A stretch of 64,000 nucleotides of DNA from Pseudomonas solani. GTDB taxonomy: Bacteria; Pseudomonadota; Gammaproteobacteria; Pseudomonadales; Pseudomonadaceae. The notes beneath the pieces are model-generated. The model saw nothing but the letters and a program-made list of their open reading frames with translations. It did no database searches and was not told the DNA's origin. The stretch spans positions 6,010,501 to 6,074,500 of the forward strand of contig NZ_AP023081.1 in assembly GCF_026072635.1 (NCBI RefSeq), read 5' to 3'. The position numbers were made by a program, and so were the translations under genes. This document shows, piece by piece, positions 52,261 to 60,277 of the stretch (within the stretch, counting starts at the first letter, position 1; each line of letters opens with the position of its first letter).

Positions 52261-52822
52261 GGTCAGGGCTTCCGGGGGGATGGGGCGTTTTCGAACCCTA
52301 CCAATGGCCCCCCAGGGCCGATAGATACAGACGGTCCCGATTTTCGACATACAGGCTGGCCGGCCTACAGAGTGACGAACGCCGAGGGCGCCACGCCTTC
52401 CCATTGCCTGAACCCTGACAGCATGGGTTTCGCACGGCTCTACCCATCCTACGCAACCGGAGTCGCCTCCAGCTCCGTGTCCACACGACGCAGGGATGAT
52501 TCGTAGGATGGCGTAGAGCGAAGCGAAACCCATCAGGCGGCGCTACAGGCATCCCCCCAAATCGAACCCCGCCCCGTTGGGCCTCGCTGCGCTCGTCGCC
52601 AACCTACGACCCGGCCACGAACGCCGAGGGCGCCACGCCTTCCCATTGCCTGAAACCCTGACAGCATGGGTTTCGCACGGCTCTACCCATCCTACGCAAC
52701 CGGAGTCGCCTCCAGCTCCGTGTCCCCGCGACGCAGGGATGATTCGTAGGATGGCGTAGAGCGAAGCGAAACCCATGGGATGGCGGTACCAGGAATCCCA
52801 AGACGCCCCGCGCCAACCCCCG
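52261..52822. repeat. Repeat-rich intergenic interval with a 160-base near-identical duplication
   Basis: No gene is seen. A block at 52375-52534 is repeated almost identically at 52617-52776, offset 242 bases, with a one-base length difference and a few substitutions. Each block begins with the 32-base AraC-tail element, contains ACAGCATGGGTTTCGCACGG and CAACCGGAGTCGCCTCCAGC, and ends with the 35-base dispersed motif. Parts of the AraC C-terminal coding sequence are present without the gene. The stretch 52261-52374 shows nothing else. Confidence 0.75.
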
Positions 52823-53968
52823 CTAGAAAGCGGACTCCACCTGCCGATCGAGGTAGCACTCGAACCCCTTCGCCCACACCTTGAAGCGCACGCGGATGCC
52901 GTGGTGCAGCCAGTACAGCGTGTACACGTTGGGGTGGTCGTCCCTATAGGTGGCGGCCACATCGAGCATATTCAGGTGCTGGCGCGCAGCCTCGAGATCG
53001 ACCGTCGCGTCGCCCACGGTGTAGATCTCGAAGGCCTCGCGGCTGCCGTCCGAGAGCGAGACGTAGTGGCCGAAGCCGTCGAAGGAATAGGCGTCGAGAT
53101 TCTTCAGCAGGCCGAACAGTTCGCTGAACCCCACGTCCAGCAACGAGGCGGCGCCCAGGCGCTGGATAAAGGCATCGGGCTTGCCTTCCAGCTCCTGCAG
53201 GTAGCGGCTGATAAGGGGCGCGAACGGCCCTTCCATGAAGACCTTGTTGCGGCCGCTGAACTTGACCTTGCGGGCCTTGGCCGGGCTGATGCTGCCGAGC
53301 TGGAGCTTGGTCGGTCGACGGGCGAACGCCACCGTCTCACCGTCGTACTCGCCCAGTTCGAAGGTGGCGGAGAAGGTGCAGGTCTTCTCGTGATCGTCGG
53401 CGGTCATCGCCGTCAGCCCGGACGCGCCCTTGTAGAGAAACAGGCGGCCGTCCTCGGCCTGCATGCGCATCACGCAGAAGCGCTCGAACAGCGACTCCTT
53501 CCACTCGTGGCTCAGCAAGGTCGCCTTGACCGTCACCCGGCCTTCCGGAAGGAACAGCTCGGCACTGGCCTTCAGCGGCGGCTTGGGCATAAGCGCGGCG
53601 CTGGCCTCGAAGGCCTTCTGCGACACCCGCTTCAGGCCGATGAAGTGATGCCGCTGGCCGCCTTCGTCACGGGACTCACTCAACACCGTGCGGGTCGCGC
53701 CCAGGTGCACCAGGCCGGGGATCAGCCACAGCGGCGGGTCGATGCGCCCGGCATAGCCCGCCACGATCAGCGTCGAGTCCTGGCGCTCCAGGCGCTCGAT
53801 ATCAATGCCCTGCTCCGCGCCGTGGGCACCGACAGGTGCCAATGAAGCGAGGCTGGCCGTCAGCTCGTGGCCGTGGGCCTCGGCGGCAGCGCCGAGGGCT
53901 TGCAGCACCTGCTGCGCCTGCGCCTCATCGCTGAACTGCACACGCAGGGTGATGGCGGTTTCGGACAT
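52823..53968 (-). CDS. Hypothetical protein of unknown family
   Basis: A 381-residue soluble protein. The ATG at 53968-53966 follows AAGGAGG at a longish spacing; the frame is open for 43 codons further upstream. Alternating strands are suggested (FLPEGRVTVKATLLSHEW, TCTFSATFELGEYDGE), followed by a C-terminal part rich in Asp, His and Tyr (FDGFGHYVSLSDGS, YWLHHGIRVRFKVWAKGFECYLD). No signal peptide or membrane helix is evident. I do not recognise it. It could be a phage-derived or type VI-linked protein, but nothing around it supports that. Confidence 0.7.
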   Translation of the reverse strand: MSETAITLRVQFSDEAQAQQVLQALGAAAEAHGHELTASLASLAPVGAHGAEQGIDIERLERQDSTLIVAGYAGRIDPPLWLIPGLVHLGATRTVLSESRDEGGQRHHFIGLKRVSQKAFEASAALMPKPPLKASAELFLPEGRVTVKATLLSHEWKESLFERFCVMRMQAEDGRLFLYKGASGLTAMTADDHEKTCTFSATFELGEYDGETVAFARRPTKLQLGSISPAKARKVKFSGRNKVFMEGPFAPLISRYLQELEGKPDAFIQRLGAASLLDVGFSELFGLLKNLDAYSFDGFGHYVSLSDGSREAFEIYTVGDATVDLEAARQHLNMLDVAATYRDDHPNVYTLYWLHHGIRVRFKVWAKGFECYLDRQVESAF

Positions 53969-54236
53969 GGGTGGCAGTGCCTCCTTGCGGCTGCGGGCGG
54001 GGGTTGCCCGGGAAGGCACCCACGATAGCGCGCCACCGGAACACCTGACTCGGCTGCAATGGCACATTGCCAACCCCGGCACAGAAACGCGCTGCACATC
54101 CCGGGCTTACCCGCCATGGCCGGATGCGATTATCGTAAATACGGCGATCACGCCCGCCATGGTTCCACGGCCTTCACCGCCTCTCCTTAGGCTCCGGCAC
54201 CTGCGGACCTCGACAGTCCGGTAGAAGAGGTGCGAC

Positions 54237-54779
54237 TCAGCCCATCATGATGAAGGGCAGTCCCGGGATGAAGATATCCAATGCCCTTCCCCCCTCGAAA
54301 TGAGCCCCTCCCCACAGGAACAGACAGCCGACGCTGGCAGGCCCTACCGCCTGTGCCGCCCCCGGGCCAGGCTGGTTGGTAACGGTGCGAAACGTCTGGA
54401 GTATGGAATTGTGCCTGCGTTGGAAATCACCAGATCGCGAAGCCATGATCGGGTGGTCCGCCAAATGAACGGGGACACCGATCTTGAGTGCAGCGGTAAT
54501 CACCTGTTTCAGGCTGATAGGACAAACGAACAGGTTGCCATCCGGGCAAGCCGCCTGGATTTGCTGACGCGTCCCACCGTTAGTGGCGATCTGCTGCGCG
54601 TTGGCCAGCACGCCGCCGTAATGCGCATCCGCCAGTTCGATGAAGAGGTGGGTAACCAGCCCTGAGTCGATAAGGTCGATGGCCAGTTGGCGACCTTCGG
54701 GTTGGGTGTGGTCCTCACCGATGCCCAACGCACCATTCTCCAGGCACCACCACGCGCTGCTGTCATGAACCTGCGGCAT
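54237..54779 (-). CDS. Hypothetical protein with TraB/ChaN/TIKI-like motifs
   Basis: A 180-residue protein from the ATG at 54779-54777 (MPQVHDSSAWWCLENGALG). The frame extends upstream to 54851 but without homology. GIGEDHTQPEGRQLAIDLID and a C-terminal LFLWGGAHFEGG are spaced like the two G-x-x-H motifs of the TraB/ChaN/EreA superfamily, and LFIELADAHYGG is similar in place to their acidic residue. It may be a small metal-dependent hydrolase or heme-binding protein. By eye its GC is lower than that of neighbours, which suggests recent acquisition. Assignment is tentative. Confidence 0.55.
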   Translation of the reverse strand: MPQVHDSSAWWCLENGALGIGEDHTQPEGRQLAIDLIDSGLVTHLFIELADAHYGGVLANAQQIATNGGTRQQIQAACPDGNLFVCPISLKQVITAALKIGVPVHLADHPIMASRSGDFQRRHNSILQTFRTVTNQPGPGAAQAVGPASVGCLFLWGGAHFEGGRALDIFIPGLPFIMMG

Positions 54780-54829
54780 CTTCCCTGCTCCTGAAATGGC
54801 CGGTCCATGCCCGGGTGAACCTGGTGGTT

Positions 54830-54882
54830 CTGGCGAATTCCGGCAACTCAACAGTGAAGCGCCGCATCCCGGAATTCGCCAG
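54830..54882. terminator. Perfect 14-base inverted repeat downstream of sfnG
   Basis: CTGGCGAATTCCGG (54830-54843) and its reverse complement at 54869-54882 are separated by 25 bases. The repeat lies between the sfnG stop at 54891 and the next minus-strand gene, where a terminator is expected. No clear T-run follows on the minus strand, so a protein-binding or recombination site cannot be excluded. Confidence 0.45.
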
Positions 54883-54890
54883 TCGCCCCG

Positions 54891-55985
54891 TCAGGCCACC
54901 GCCCTCTCCGCGCGCTTCTCTTCCTCCAGCTCGCGCACCAGCGGCAGCACATGCTGGCCGAAGTACTCCACTTCCTCCTGGAAGTGCAGGAAGCCGGAGA
55001 GGATCAGGTCCACGCCCACGGCCTTGAGGGCGACGATGCGTTCGGCGATCTGCCGGGGCGTGCCGATGAGGTTGGTCTTGAAGCCGTCGTTGTATTGCAC
55101 CAGGTCCTCGAAGCTGGACTTGGCCCAGTTGCCTTCACCCTCGGGGCTGGCGGCGCCGGCGTTCTTCACTTCGGCGCCGAAGGCGTTGACCGCGTCCGGG
55201 TTGGCCTTGTCGATGATTTCCTGCAGCACCGCGCGGGCTTCTGCCTCGGTGTCGCGGGCGATGATGAAGGCGTTGACCCCGACCTTGACCGAATGGCCGT
55301 TGGCCGCCGCCTTGGCGCGGATGTCGTCGACCTGCGCCTTGATGCCTTCCACGCTGTTGCCGTTGGTGAAGTACCAGTCCGACACGCGCGAGGCCATGTC
55401 GCGGGCGGCCCGCGAGCTGCCGCCCTGGAAGATTTCCGGGTGCGGCTGCTGCAGCGGCTTGGGCTTCAGGCTGTAGTTGCGCAAGCGGTAGAAGTCGCCG
55501 TTGAAGGTGAAGTCGTCCTGGGTCCAGATGCCCTTGAGGGCGCGGATGAATTCCTCCGAGCGGCGGTAGCGCTCGTCATGGTCCAGCCAGGGTTCGCCGA
55601 TGGCGTGGAATTCGCCACGGAACCAGCCGGACACCACGTTGATGGCGATGCGGCCGTTGCTGAGGTGGTCGATGGTGGCCAGCTGCTTGGCCGCCAGCAC
55701 CGGGTTCCACGGGCCGGGCAGGATGGCGGCGATCACCTTGAGGCGCTCGGTTACGGCCAGCAGCGCGTGGCTGATGGCCACCGATTCGTGCTGGTTCTCC
55801 GCGCCGTAGCCGGCGGTGAAGCGGATCTGCGACAGGGCGTAGTCGAAGCCCGCGCGCTCGGCGATCTGCGCCAGCTTGCGGTTGTAGTCGGCGTCCCAGC
55901 TGGTGCGCTGTTCGATGTTGCTGACCACCAGGCCACCACTGACGTTGGGCACCCAGTAGGCGAAGCGGATCGGTTGCTGGCTCAT
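54891..55985 (-). CDS. sfnG: FMNH2-dependent dimethylsulfone monooxygenase
   Basis: A 364-residue member of the bacterial luciferase/SsuD family that converts dimethylsulfone to methanesulfinate using FMNH2 and oxygen. The N-terminus (IRFAYWVPNVSGGLVVSNIEQRTSWD) and FQGGSSRAARDMASRVSDWYFTNG are characteristic of SfnG. ATG 55985-55983 fits. Reduced flavin would come from MsuE, encoded just upstream in the same operon (27 bases between them). Such genes are normally expressed under sulfate limitation by Cys/Sfn regulators, which are not in this window. Confidence 0.93.
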   Translation of the reverse strand: MSQQPIRFAYWVPNVSGGLVVSNIEQRTSWDADYNRKLAQIAERAGFDYALSQIRFTAGYGAENQHESVAISHALLAVTERLKVIAAILPGPWNPVLAAKQLATIDHLSNGRIAINVVSGWFRGEFHAIGEPWLDHDERYRRSEEFIRALKGIWTQDDFTFNGDFYRLRNYSLKPKPLQQPHPEIFQGGSSRAARDMASRVSDWYFTNGNSVEGIKAQVDDIRAKAAANGHSVKVGVNAFIIARDTEAEARAVLQEIIDKANPDAVNAFGAEVKNAGAASPEGEGNWAKSSFEDLVQYNDGFKTNLIGTPRQIAERIVALKAVGVDLILSGFLHFQEEVEYFGQHVLPLVRELEEEKRAERAVA

Positions 55986-56012
55986 GGCATTGACTCCTCG
56001 GGGCTTGGGAAT

Positions 56013-56567
56013 TCAGGCGGCGCGATCGGCCGCATGGTGGAAGAAGGCGAGCACCGGCTCCAGCGCCCGCTCGATGCGTTCGAACTGGGCGGGGTCGGTG
56101 AGTTGGTGATCGGTGAAGGCCTCGGTGGTGGCGTAGAGGCCATAGGGCAAGGTGTGCGCCTGGAAGAAGGCGAACAGCGGGCGCAGCTGGTGGTCGATCA
56201 CCAGGGCGTGGCGCTCGCCCCCGCCGGTGGCGGCCAGCAACACCGGCACGCCCTTGAGGGCCTGGTAGTCCACCAGGTCGAACAGGTGCTTGAACAAGCC
56301 GGTGTAGGAGGCGCGGTAGACGGGGCTGCCGGCGATGATCAGCTCGGCGTTCTCGATGGCCTGCAGGTGCGGCAGCAGCGCCGGTGAGGCCGTGTCGCGC
56401 TCCAGCGAGCCGGCCAATCCCCCGGCGATATCGGCGACGCGTATCCAGTGCACCTCGATGGCCAGGCGCGCCTGCAGGCGCTCCACCAGGGCCTGCAGCA
56501 ACCCATGGGTGCGCGACGGGTTGCGCAGGCTGCCCGAGACCACCACCACTCTTATCGTTCGACTCAT
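56013..56567 (-). CDS. msuE: NADH-dependent FMN reductase
   Basis: A 184-residue flavodoxin-like reductase. RVVVVSGSLRNPSRT is the FMN-phosphate loop, and AGSPVYRASYTGLFKHLFDLVD is the diagnostic strip of MsuE/SsuE proteins. It supplies FMNH2 to the SfnG monooxygenase, encoded next. The start ATG is at 56567-56565 with an A/G-rich leader. Assigned to MsuE by pairing with sfnG and by sequence memory. Confidence 0.9.
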   Translation of the reverse strand: MSRTIRVVVVSGSLRNPSRTHGLLQALVERLQARLAIEVHWIRVADIAGGLAGSLERDTASPALLPHLQAIENAELIIAGSPVYRASYTGLFKHLFDLVDYQALKGVPVLLAATGGGERHALVIDHQLRPLFAFFQAHTLPYGLYATTEAFTDHQLTDPAQFERIERALEPVLAFFHHAADRAA

Positions 56568-57097
56568 TCCAACCTCTCGTCACGGCGACGTGCATGTAGG
56601 GAGGTCAGAGCAGTAGTCGTGCCAATGCAGAAAACACAGCGGGATCAAGCAGATAGGAAAAACCGCCAACAGCTGCGCTGTTGGGTGCCTGGCAGGAATG
56701 CTGAACAGCTGTTGCCCCAGCAACAGCTGTTCCCATCCGACACCAGCGCATCCCAAGGCGGGGTGGCGGTCGCTTTTTGCATCCACCAGCGGTGCCGAGC
56801 CGGACTCCGAATGGTGGACGGGTGGAGCGTCGTCCACCCTACCGGACCGTCATTTCCACCCGGCACAGACGCGCCCCGGGATGTAGGGTGGAGGTCGCTT
56901 TTTTTTACCTCCACCAGCGGTGCCGCGCCGAGCCCCGAATGGTGGACGGGTGGAGCGTCGTCCACCCTACCGGACCGTCATTCCCACCCAGCACAGACGC
57001 GCCCCGAGCGTAGGGTGGAGGTCGCTTTTCACCTCCACCAGCGATGCCGCGCCGTGCTCCGAATGGTGGACGGGTGAAGCGTCGTCCACCCTACCGG
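56568..57097. repeat. Intergenic interval with three tandem repeat units of about 125 bases
   Basis: No gene is seen. Similar units begin at about 56783, 56911 and 57035. Each includes CCACCAGCG...TGCCG, then GAATGGTGGACGGGTG, CGTCGTCCACCCTACCGG and (in the first two) CAGACGCGCCCCG followed by TAGGGTGGAGGTCGC and a T-run. The last unit is shorter and abuts the czcA stop. The GGTGGAC...GTCCACC pairs form hairpins that may terminate czcA transcription. Between 56568 and 56780 a short inverted motif around AGCAGCTGTTGCCCCAGCAA is visible. Confidence 0.75.
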
Positions 57098-60000
57098 TCA
57101 TGGCGCGACGCCGGGCTCGGGGTCTTCGTCGCGGCGGTATATCCAGCGGTACAGCGCCGGCAGCACCAGCAGGGTGAGCACGGTGGAAGAGAGAATCCCA
57201 CCGATCACCACCGTCGCCAGCGGGCGTTGCACTTCGGCGCCGGTGCCGGTGGCCAGGGCCATGGGCACGAAGCCGAGGGAGGCCACCAGCGCCGTCATCA
57301 GTACCGGACGCAGGCGCGTCAGGGCGCCTTCGATAACGGCCTCGTGCAGGGGGCGGCCCTCCTCGCGCAGGTTGCGGATGAAGGCGATCATCACCAGGCC
57401 GTTGAGCACCGCCACACCGGACAGGGCGATGAAGCCCACCCCCGCCGAGATCGACAACGGAATGTCCCGCAGCCACAGCGCCAGCACGCCGCCGGTGAGG
57501 GCGAAGGGAATGCCGGTGAACACCAGCAGCCCGTCGCGGATGTTGTTGAACATCATGAACAGCAGCACGAAGACCAGCAGCAGCGCCACCGGCACCACCA
57601 CCTGCAGGCGCTTGGCCGCCGATTGCAGTTGCTCGAACTGCCCGCCCCAGGTGGTCCAGTAGCCGGCGGGCACCTTCACCTCACGCTCCAGGCGGCTGGC
57701 CGCTTCCTCCACGAAGGAACCGATATCACGCCCGCGCACGTTGGCGCTGACCACCACCAGGCGCTTGCCGTTCTCGCGGCTGACCTGGTTGGGGCCGAGC
57801 ACCAGGTCGAGGCTGGCCACCTCCGCCAGGCTGATGAAGGCGATGCGCTCCGAGCCGCTGCCCGGCAACGGCGGCACCGGGATGAGCAGGCGCGAGAGGC
57901 CGTCGATATCGGTGCGCAGCGGGTCGGCCAGGCGCACCACCATGTCGAAGCGGCGGTCGCCCTCGAACAGCGTGCCCGCCTTCTGCCCGCCCACCGCCAC
58001 GGCGATGGTGTCCTGCACGTCGCCGGCATTGAGGCCGTAGCGCGCGGCCTTGTCGCGGTCGATGTTGATGGTCAGCACCGGCAGGCCCGAGGTCTGCTCG
58101 ACCTTGACCTCCGAGGCGCCGGCAACGCCTTCCAGGGCCTGGGCTATCTCGCCGGCGGTGCGGTTGAGCACGGCCATGTCGTCGCCGAAGACCTTCACCG
58201 CCACGTCGCTGCGCACGCCGGAGATCAGCTCGTTGAAGCGCAGCTGGATGGGCTGCGACAGCTCGTGGTTGCTGCCCGGCACCGAGGCGGCGACGCGCTG
58301 CAGGTCGGCGATGATCGCCTCGCGGGGCTTGCCCGGGTCGGGCCACTGGTCCTTGGGCTTGAGCATCACGTAGGCGTCGGAGATGTTCGGCGGCATCGGG
58401 TCGGAGGCGATCTCCGCGGTGCCGGTACGGGCGAACACCCGCTCGATCTCCGGCACCTGGGCGATCAGCGCCATTTCCAGGCGCGCCTGCATGTCCACCG
58501 ACTGGGTGAGGCTGGTACCGGGTACCCGCAGCGCCTGCAGGGCGAAGTCCCCCTCGCTGAGGCTGGGCACGAACTCGCTGCCCATGCGGCTGGCCAGCAC
58601 GCCGGACATCAGCACCAGCAGCAAGGCACCGCCGAACACCGGCACGCGGTGGCCCATCACCCAGCCCAGCACCGGCTCGTAGCCACGGCGCGCCAGGCGC
58701 ATCACGACGTTCTCCTCCTCCTTGACCTTGCCGGTGACGAACAGCGCGATGGCCGCCGGGACGAAGGTCACCGAGAGGATCATCGCCCCCAGCAGCGCCG
58801 TGACCACGGTGAAGGCCATGGGGTGGAACATTTTCCCCTCCACCCCGGTGAGGGCGAAGATCGGCAGGTACACCACCATGATGATCAGCTGGCCGAAGAT
58901 CAGCGCGCGGCGCGCTTCCTTCGAGGCGGCGAACACCTCGTGCAGGCGCTCGGAGCGGGTCAGCATGCGGCCGTGGTGCTGCTGAGCATGGGCCAGGCGG
59001 CGGATGGCGTTCTCCACGATCACCACCGCGCCGTCGACGATGATGCCGAAGTCCAGCGCCCCGAGGCTCATGAGGTTGGCGCTGACCTTGTTGCCGAACA
59101 TGCCGGTGAAGGTGAACAGCATCGACAGCGGGATCACCATCGCGGTGATCAGCGCCGCACGGATGTTGCCGAGGAACAGGAAGAGCACCGCCACCACCAG
59201 GATGGCGCCCTCGATGAGGTTCTTCTTCACCGTGGCGATGGCCTTGTCCACCAGCTGGGTGCGGTCGTAGACCGGCACCGCGACCACGCCCTCGGGCAGC
59301 GAGCGGTTGATCGCGTCGAGGCGCGCCGCCACCGCCTGGGAAACGGCGCGGCTGTTCTCGCCGATGAGCATGAACACCGTGCCCAGCACCACCTCGCGGC
59401 CGTTCTCGGTGGCCGCCCCGGTGCGCAGCTCGCGGCCGATCTGCACCTCGGCCACCTGGCTGACGCGGATCGGCGTGCCCGCCACATTGGCGATGACGAT
59501 GTTGGCGATGTCGGCCAGGTCCTTCACCTGCCCCGGCGCGCGCACCAGCAGCTGCTCGCCGTTGCGCTCGATGAAACCGGCGCCGACGTTGGCATTGTTG
59601 CGCTCCAGGGCCGTGAGCAGGTCCACCAGGGTCAGGCCGTAGGCGGCCAGGCGCTTGGGATCGGGGGCGACCTGGAACTCCTTGGCGTAGCCGCCGATGG
59701 TGTTGATCTCCGCCACGCCGGGCACGTTGCGCAGCTGCGGCTTGATGATCCAGTCCTGGATCACCCGCAGGTCGGTGGGCGTGTAGGCCGTGCCGTCCTC
59801 CTTCAGGGCGCCGTCCTCGGCTTCCACCGTCCACAGGAAGATCTCGCCGAGGCCGGTGGAAATCGGCCCCATCACCGCCTCGGCGCCTTCGGGCAACTGC
59901 TCCCGGGCCACCTGCAGGCGCTCGTTGATCAACTGCCGGGCGAAGTACAGGTCGGTGCCGTCCTCGAAGATCACCGTGACCTGGGAGAAGCCCGAGCGCG

Positions 60001-60256
60001 ACAGCGAGCGGGTCTGCTTCAGGTGCGGCAGGCCGGCCATGGCCGTCTCGATGGGAAAGGTGATGCGCTGCTCGGTTTCCAGCGGCGAGAAGCCGGCGGC
60101 GGCGGTGTTGATCTGCACCTGCACGTTGGTGATATCGGGTACGGCGTCGATGGGTAGCTTCTGGTAGCTGGCGACGCCAAGCCCGGCCATGGCCAACACC
60201 AGCAGCAACACGATGATGCGCTGCTCGATGGCGAACTGGATGATGCGTTCGAACAT
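57098..60256 (-). CDS. czcA: Heavy-metal efflux RND pump (CzcA/CusA family)
   Basis: A 1052-residue proton-driven RND pump with 12 helices and two large periplasmic loops. VLAMAGLGVASYQKLPIDAVPDITN at the N-terminus is the HME-RND signature. The TM4 region has GALDFGIIVDGAVVIVENA, with the Asp/Glu residues typical of divalent-cation (Zn/Co/Cd) CzcA types. It works with CzcB and CzcC, encoded upstream. The CusA-type Met triads for Cu/Ag were not looked for in detail. The stop is at 57098. Operon order is czcC-czcB-czcA. Confidence 0.92.
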   Translation of the reverse strand: MFERIIQFAIEQRIIVLLLVLAMAGLGVASYQKLPIDAVPDITNVQVQINTAAAGFSPLETEQRITFPIETAMAGLPHLKQTRSLSRSGFSQVTVIFEDGTDLYFARQLINERLQVAREQLPEGAEAVMGPISTGLGEIFLWTVEAEDGALKEDGTAYTPTDLRVIQDWIIKPQLRNVPGVAEINTIGGYAKEFQVAPDPKRLAAYGLTLVDLLTALERNNANVGAGFIERNGEQLLVRAPGQVKDLADIANIVIANVAGTPIRVSQVAEVQIGRELRTGAATENGREVVLGTVFMLIGENSRAVSQAVAARLDAINRSLPEGVVAVPVYDRTQLVDKAIATVKKNLIEGAILVVAVLFLFLGNIRAALITAMVIPLSMLFTFTGMFGNKVSANLMSLGALDFGIIVDGAVVIVENAIRRLAHAQQHHGRMLTRSERLHEVFAASKEARRALIFGQLIIMVVYLPIFALTGVEGKMFHPMAFTVVTALLGAMILSVTFVPAAIALFVTGKVKEEENVVMRLARRGYEPVLGWVMGHRVPVFGGALLLVLMSGVLASRMGSEFVPSLSEGDFALQALRVPGTSLTQSVDMQARLEMALIAQVPEIERVFARTGTAEIASDPMPPNISDAYVMLKPKDQWPDPGKPREAIIADLQRVAASVPGSNHELSQPIQLRFNELISGVRSDVAVKVFGDDMAVLNRTAGEIAQALEGVAGASEVKVEQTSGLPVLTINIDRDKAARYGLNAGDVQDTIAVAVGGQKAGTLFEGDRRFDMVVRLADPLRTDIDGLSRLLIPVPPLPGSGSERIAFISLAEVASLDLVLGPNQVSRENGKRLVVVSANVRGRDIGSFVEEAASRLEREVKVPAGYWTTWGGQFEQLQSAAKRLQVVVPVALLLVFVLLFMMFNNIRDGLLVFTGIPFALTGGVLALWLRDIPLSISAGVGFIALSGVAVLNGLVMIAFIRNLREEGRPLHEAVIEGALTRLRPVLMTALVASLGFVPMALATGTGAEVQRPLATVVIGGILSSTVLTLLVLPALYRWIYRRDEDPEPGVAP

Positions 60257-60277
60257 GTCGTGGTCTCGTGGTGGCGG

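Noticed and set aside
56783..57097. CRISPR array
   Set aside because: The units are about 125 bases with no unique spacers of even length, and no cas genes are near.
57044..60157. Very long plus-strand open frame of about 1037 codons
   Set aside because: It is antisense to czcA, has no domain, and is rich in His, Gln and Arg from the reverse reading of high-GC codons.
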